From assembly GCF_002646595.1 (NCBI RefSeq), contig NZ_PDUD01000027.1, positions 124,001 to 188,000 of the forward strand: a stretch of DNA of 64,000 nt. The letters run 5' to 3'. The notes under the pieces were generated by a model. The model saw nothing but the letters and a program-made list of their open reading frames with translations, made no database searches and had not been told where the DNA came from. A program made the translations under genes and the position numbers. Of the stretch, positions 60,399 through 64,000 are shown piece by piece. The DNA is from Flavilitoribacter nigricans DSM 23189 = NBRC 102662. Lineage in GTDB: Bacteria; Bacteroidota; Bacteroidia; Chitinophagales; Saprospiraceae. How positions within the stretch are numbered: the first letter of the stretch is position 1; every line of letters begins with the position of its first letter.

Positions 60399-62039
60399 TC
60401 AGGGATACCAGATAAACTGAAGTTGTACTCCCGGCGTACCGGATGACATTTTCTGCCCGAAATACTGGTCCCACTGTCCCAACAGGGCAATCCCGAGATC
60501 CCGGAATACACGGATCTCAAAACCTCCCAGTGCCTGTGCGCCCCAACGATCTTTTTTCAGTGGATATGCCGGTTGTTCTACTACGCCATCGTAATACATA
60601 CTGCCGCTGAGCTGCTGGTAGACCGCCTGCCCGCCCAGCATGGGCCGGATCCGACCGCGACCGATATAATGCACCAGTCCGGTTTGTAATTCGAATCCAT
60701 CCAAGGCTGCCGTCCAACTGGGTGATGGACTTACCTCTGCGTTATTTTCACCAGGGATAACTGGCACCTGCGAGTGAGCACTCCATCGTCTGATACCTAT
60801 ACGGGCGGCCCAGCGGTCGTTCAGATACCCTTCGACAAAAGCGCCATGGGTAGGCCGGATGGTCCATTGTTCCAGGCAGGGAATGGGCTGCGCGGAAGGA
60901 TCCTTCACGTCGGCTTCGACCGCAATCGGATGGCTGGTGGAAAGATCAGTGGACCCGCTGGTTGATCCCTGATTAGTTTGCGTAATCACCGTAATCAGAT
61001 CGGTGTTGGAAGGAGTGGATCCGCTTACCGGCACTTTCGGACACCACGTATCGGAAAGATCTCCGTTCAGGCCGAAACTAAAACCCAGTCCAAAACGCTT
61101 ACTTTCATCGGGAACAATTGATTTAAGATCATCGTCTTCATCCGGATCTTCCGGGGATTCGTCTTCAGTTGCTCCATCTTCCTGCGGTTCTTCTTCGGTA
61201 GTTCCTTCCTCTTGCGGTTCGTCCGCAAAATCGGGTAAAGCGCCGGTCGGATCATCAATGATTTCCTGCAAGGCTTCCTCCAGTCGTTTTTTCAGTTCTT
61301 TGCCCAGCGGCGTATCCCAGAAACCGTCGTCCCAGTCGTTCCGGATCTCCTGTTTCTTTTTCCGCAAGGCCGAACGGATCGCCTCGGCATCCTCGTGCGC
61401 TTCGCGGATGGCATCGATAATGGCTTTGAGCAGTGCTTTCAGTTCCGCATCTACCAGATCTTCCTGTTCTTTTTTAGTGTTTTCGGGCTCCTCCGGTTCA
61501 CCGGCTCGGGTTTCCAGATTATGCTTATCCCGGAGTTCGTCCAACTCGTCCTGCAGGTCCTGTAGTTTCCGGAGATCGGCCAGGTGCATATCCTGGTCGG
61601 CTTCCTCCAGCTCGTCCCGGCACTGCTCATCGGCTTCGTCCAGTTTGCGTTTCAGTGCTTCGAGCTCATCAATAAGCTTTTGGAGCATATCGTAATGATG
61701 GGCTTTGGCCTCCAGTAATGCTTCTTCCGCTTTTTCCAGCGCACGGGTTAATTTTTGTCTCCGGCGCTCCGTATCCGAACCGTGTTCGGCAGGATCATCG
61801 GGGTGATCGAATTCATCAAGGGCAGCCTGCGCCCGATCCCGGACAGCCTGGGCTTCGGCTACCGCCGATTTGGCCGTTTCTACTTTCGATCTCGCTTTTT
61901 CAATAGCCCTGGCTAGTTTCCGGGCTTCTCGTACAAGATCCTGGCAATCGTCATTGGCCGACAAGGCCAAAGGGGAAAATAAGACCAGCAACAAAAGGAG
62001 TCTACGGTAATTGAACTGGAAATTTTGATACGTTTTCAT
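60399..62039 (-). CDS. Exported coiled-coil protein with an acidic linker and C-terminal barrel-like domain
   Basis: A 546-residue protein with a signal peptide (RRLLLLLVLFSPLALSAN). Residues 30-290 form a long, charged coiled coil (LARAIEKARSKVETAKSAV, LEKAEEALLEAKAHHYDM, LQDLQDELDELRDKH). An acidic stretch follows (EEEPQEDGATEDESPEDPDE), then a C-terminal domain (about 370-546) of amphipathic beta strands (GFELQTGLVHYIGRGRIRPM, VQLQFIWYP at the end), as in an outer-membrane barrel. The combination suggests a periplasmic rod fixed in the outer membrane. No family was recognised as a whole. Confidence 0.75.
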   Translation of the reverse strand: MKTYQNFQFNYRRLLLLLVLFSPLALSANDDCQDLVREARKLARAIEKARSKVETAKSAVAEAQAVRDRAQAALDEFDHPDDPAEHGSDTERRRQKLTRALEKAEEALLEAKAHHYDMLQKLIDELEALKRKLDEADEQCRDELEEADQDMHLADLRKLQDLQDELDELRDKHNLETRAGEPEEPENTKKEQEDLVDAELKALLKAIIDAIREAHEDAEAIRSALRKKKQEIRNDWDDGFWDTPLGKELKKRLEEALQEIIDDPTGALPDFADEPQEEGTTEEEPQEDGATEDESPEDPDEDDDLKSIVPDESKRFGLGFSFGLNGDLSDTWCPKVPVSGSTPSNTDLITVITQTNQGSTSGSTDLSTSHPIAVEADVKDPSAQPIPCLEQWTIRPTHGAFVEGYLNDRWAARIGIRRWSAHSQVPVIPGENNAEVSPSPSWTAALDGFELQTGLVHYIGRGRIRPMLGGQAVYQQLSGSMYYDGVVEQPAYPLKKDRWGAQALGGFEIRVFRDLGIALLGQWDQYFGQKMSSGTPGVQLQFIWYP

Positions 62040-62267
62040 GGCGTCTGAATTTTTTGGTTAAATAATGGGGCTTTGCGCAAAACGTATCGTAAAAATAGCC
62101 TTGATCCGGTCCGGAATTCAAGTTCAACTTTCCGTAGAAATCAGGCTTAAAATTGCCTTAGGGAGTGGGTTTTAAATTTAAAATATTAGATCAAACGTTT
62201 GATACACAGATTTTTATGTTTTGTTCATGGGAAGCCAGGTTTCGGGAATTAAGGCGGGGAAAATCCT

Positions 62268-63410
62268 CTATCTGATCAGGATCAGTCGTTTTCGATAGGT
62301 CTTTTCCCTGGATTCGATTAAAAGAAAGTAAGACCCGGCGGGAAGGTCCGGCAGATGGACGGAAAGTTGTTTAAGTGCCGGAATGTCTTGTTGCCAGCAC
62401 AATTGTCCGGTAGGGTCCAATAAGCTGATGCGTTCGGCTTTGGCCGGCAAAGAGAGCTCAAAAGAACCCGTGCTCGGGTTCGGCCAGAGCCGAAGGGAGG
62501 CATTGGCATCGATATCTTTTATTCCGGAAATACGGTCCGATAAAATGATCGTATCCGGAGGCGGCAAACAGAATTCAAAACGTTCTTCCCGATCATTGAT
62601 CATTAAAACGGATTCGGGGAGGATATCTATCCAGAAGGGGCGGTCTGCCGGCGAGCGAAAGATCATATCCTCCACCACGATACCGACTTTACAGATCAAC
62701 AGGCTTTGCAGGAATACATTAAAACCCCGACCGGCAGCGGCAACATCTCCGCGTCCGGGCGGAACCACTTTTTCTAAGGCTACCGTCTGAGCATTGGCCG
62801 TGACGTACAGTATTTCGGCCGTAGGATCCTCGGTATTGGGGATAATCTCCGTCGCCTGATCATCAATGTTGTCCAGCGGATAGCGAAAAGCGAAAGACAG
62901 ACCGAGTATCCCATCGGCCGGCGCTACCTCCTGCCCCACGGGAAACTCCAGCCAGATCTCGGCAAAAAAGGTGTCCTGTAAAAAGGCGGTATCGCGATCG
63001 AAGTAGATCTTCAGTTCCGGGCAGTAGCTCACCGGAGCGATCATTTCCGGGGCCCAGGCCGGCGGCAACTCATCCGTAATGGTACTGTCGTAATTCAGGC
63101 GAATAGCATCCATATCCGCTGCGTTGATCAGCCGGTCTCCGTTGCTGTTGATGTGCACATAATTGACCAGGGTATTGGGCAGGAATAACCCCAGCGAGTC
63201 AATAGCAAGCTTGGCGGTCCAGTCAATGTCCATATCGGCTCGGGCGTTTACCTCCCGGCCAAAGGCCAGTCCGATGGGTAGCAGATCCCGCACATTTACG
63301 ATCCCGTCGTTATTGGTATCTCCCGGATAAACTTTATATTCGGTTTGGGCGCTCAATCCGGATACGATCACGAGACTCCATCCCAGCAGAAAAAAGATTG
63401 GGGATTTCAT
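62268..63410 (-). CDS. Secreted protein with dockerin-like repeats and T9SS sorting domain
   Basis: A 380-residue protein from the ATG at 63410, which begins a clean signal peptide (MKSPIFFLLGWSLVIVSGLS). Two dockerin-type calcium-loop repeats follow: GDTNNDGIVNVRDLLPIG and SNGDRLINAADMDAI. A middle beta-rich domain lies at about 110-290. The last 75 residues form a type A sorting domain (LRLWPNPSTGSFELSLP, then LPAGSYFLLIESREKTYRKR), which directs export through the type IX system and anchoring at the surface. Dockerin-like modules in Bacteroidota rarely mean cellulosomes; ligand or function is unknown. Confidence 0.88.
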   Translation of the reverse strand: MKSPIFFLLGWSLVIVSGLSAQTEYKVYPGDTNNDGIVNVRDLLPIGLAFGREVNARADMDIDWTAKLAIDSLGLFLPNTLVNYVHINSNGDRLINAADMDAIRLNYDSTITDELPPAWAPEMIAPVSYCPELKIYFDRDTAFLQDTFFAEIWLEFPVGQEVAPADGILGLSFAFRYPLDNIDDQATEIIPNTEDPTAEILYVTANAQTVALEKVVPPGRGDVAAAGRGFNVFLQSLLICKVGIVVEDMIFRSPADRPFWIDILPESVLMINDREERFEFCLPPPDTIILSDRISGIKDIDANASLRLWPNPSTGSFELSLPAKAERISLLDPTGQLCWQQDIPALKQLSVHLPDLPAGSYFLLIESREKTYRKRLILIR

Positions 63411-63571
63411 TAGGTGTTTTTTTATGATACTCGACCTTTTGGTCATGATAGCTTGAAGGGTAGACAAGGTGACAGGGAGAAGGGGGAGACCTACGAGTTT
63501 ATTCTTTTCCGGATCTATCGGTCATCTTATCTCGGTCCTATTCTACCATAATGTGATTTATTTCAGGGGAA

Positions 63572-64000
63572 ATGCACAATAGTAAATTGATCAGGAGTTT
63601 GCGCCGGCTTTCCACGCGTCAGTTATCCCGCTTCGGGGATTTTCTGGCTTCGCCGTATTTCAATAAGCAGTCAAACAATATAGCTTTTTTCGACTGGCTT
63701 CGGAAATATGCCCCCGCCTTTTCGCACCGGTATCTGGAGATGGATCATTTGCTTGAACATTGGCCCCTGGCTTCCGGGATCACCCGCAAGAAATTACATT
63801 ATCTGGTAGGCGAGCTGAACGGCCTGCTGGAGCAATTCCTGGTCGTTGAGCAGCTGAACGGAGACTCTTCCGGTATTGAATTTTACCGTTTGCTACAGCA
63901 AGCTGTGGTAGAACTGGATATTGATCATCTCCAGCAAAAAGCCGATCAGAAAATAAAACAGCTAATCGATACCTTGATCTACCGGGACAGCCACTATTTG
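63572..64000 (+). CDS. Hypothetical helical protein, 3' end outside the window
   Basis: An ATG at 63572 opens a frame of 143 codons that runs out of the window. The start MHNSKLIRSLRRLSTRQLSR leads into FGDFLASPYFNKQSNN, a pattern I have seen in long uncharacterised helical proteins of Saprospiria-type Bacteroidota. The visible part is wholly alpha-helical and charged, without signal peptide or membrane segment. It is divergent from the T9SS protein gene. Function is unknown; the true length, probably several hundred residues, cannot be seen here. Confidence 0.78.
   Translation, partial: MHNSKLIRSLRRLSTRQLSRFGDFLASPYFNKQSNNIAFFDWLRKYAPAFSHRYLEMDHLLEHWPLASGITRKKLHYLVGELNGLLEQFLVVEQLNGDSSGIEFYRLLQQAVVELDIDHLQQKADQKIKQLIDTLIYRDSHYL

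Noticed and set aside
61003-61695. Ser-rich 230-codon plus-strand frame
   Set aside because: Complement of the Glu/Asp-rich coiled-coil gene; a Ser-rich shadow is expected.
1-64000. tRNA, rRNA and CRISPR arrays
   Set aside because: I looked for tRNA-like T-arm sequences, rRNA-like stretches and regularly spaced repeats and found none; the tandem repeats seen are directly adjacent, without spacers.

Overview
The window reads as chromosome of a member of the Bacteroidota. The evidence is a SusC/SusD pair, a DISM-7TM hybrid sensor fused to an AraC output domain, a protein with a type IX secretion (T9SS) C-terminal sorting domain plus a stray remnant of another, and several promoters of the Bacteroidota form (TTG, about 20 bp, TAnnTTTG). 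Large FtsX-like permeases, LytTR regulation and mid-range GC suggest the Saprospiria/Lewinella neighbourhood; that placement is inference. I see no rRNA, tRNA, CRISPR array or intact insertion sequence.

Layout. 0-20 kb: four large FtsX/MacB-type ABC permeases in two pairs (the first cut by the window edge). Between the pairs, all on the minus strand, lie a LytTR regulator/sensor kinase/TlpA-like thioredoxin unit, an MFS transporter and a SusD-SusC pair. 20-33 kb: mostly single genes, including an outer-membrane DUF3078-like protein, a small lipoprotein, an Fe(II)/2-oxoglutarate oxygenase, TatA, a DUF937 protein, a beta-helix lipoprotein, a hybrid sensor, ProA, an NTF2-like lipoprotein and a BTAD-type regulator. 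33-43 kb: a membrane protein, a PhzF-like enzyme, a hypothetical protein, two zinc-cysteine GH127-type beta-L-arabinofuranosidases and a DUF885 metallopeptidase. 43.6-46.9 kb: an AT-rich stretch with a membrane protein, a Gly-rich-tailed protein and a secreted papain-like protease. 47-52.5 kb: a LuxR-type two-component pair, a DUF481 outer-membrane protein, a lipoprotein gene with a stop codon inside its signal peptide, a small protein with primase-polymerase-like motifs and a VTT/DedA protein. 52.7-64 kb: a PNPOx-like protein, a secreted alpha/beta hydrolase, a flavoprotein behind a possible leader-peptide attenuator, a sigma/anti-sigma/beta-solenoid operon, PPK2, a coiled-coil/beta-barrel protein, a T9SS-exported dockerin-like protein and the start of another gene.

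How it fits together. Much of the window serves the cell envelope and its regulation: sensors (LytTR, LuxR and hybrid two-component systems, an ECF sigma unit), outer-membrane uptake (SusCD), secreted hydrolases for arabinose-containing glycans and peptides, and substrate-less FtsX permeases next to a sensor unit. Intergenic regions are rich in palindromic repeats, including one composite element present twice in opposite orientation about 35 kb apart.

Most notable for follow-up: the leader peptide/terminator before the flavoprotein gene, the primase-polymerase-like protein, the nonsense codon in the neighbouring lipoprotein, the T9SS sorting-domain fossil, the protease island and the inverted composite repeats. 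None is proven to be a new system.
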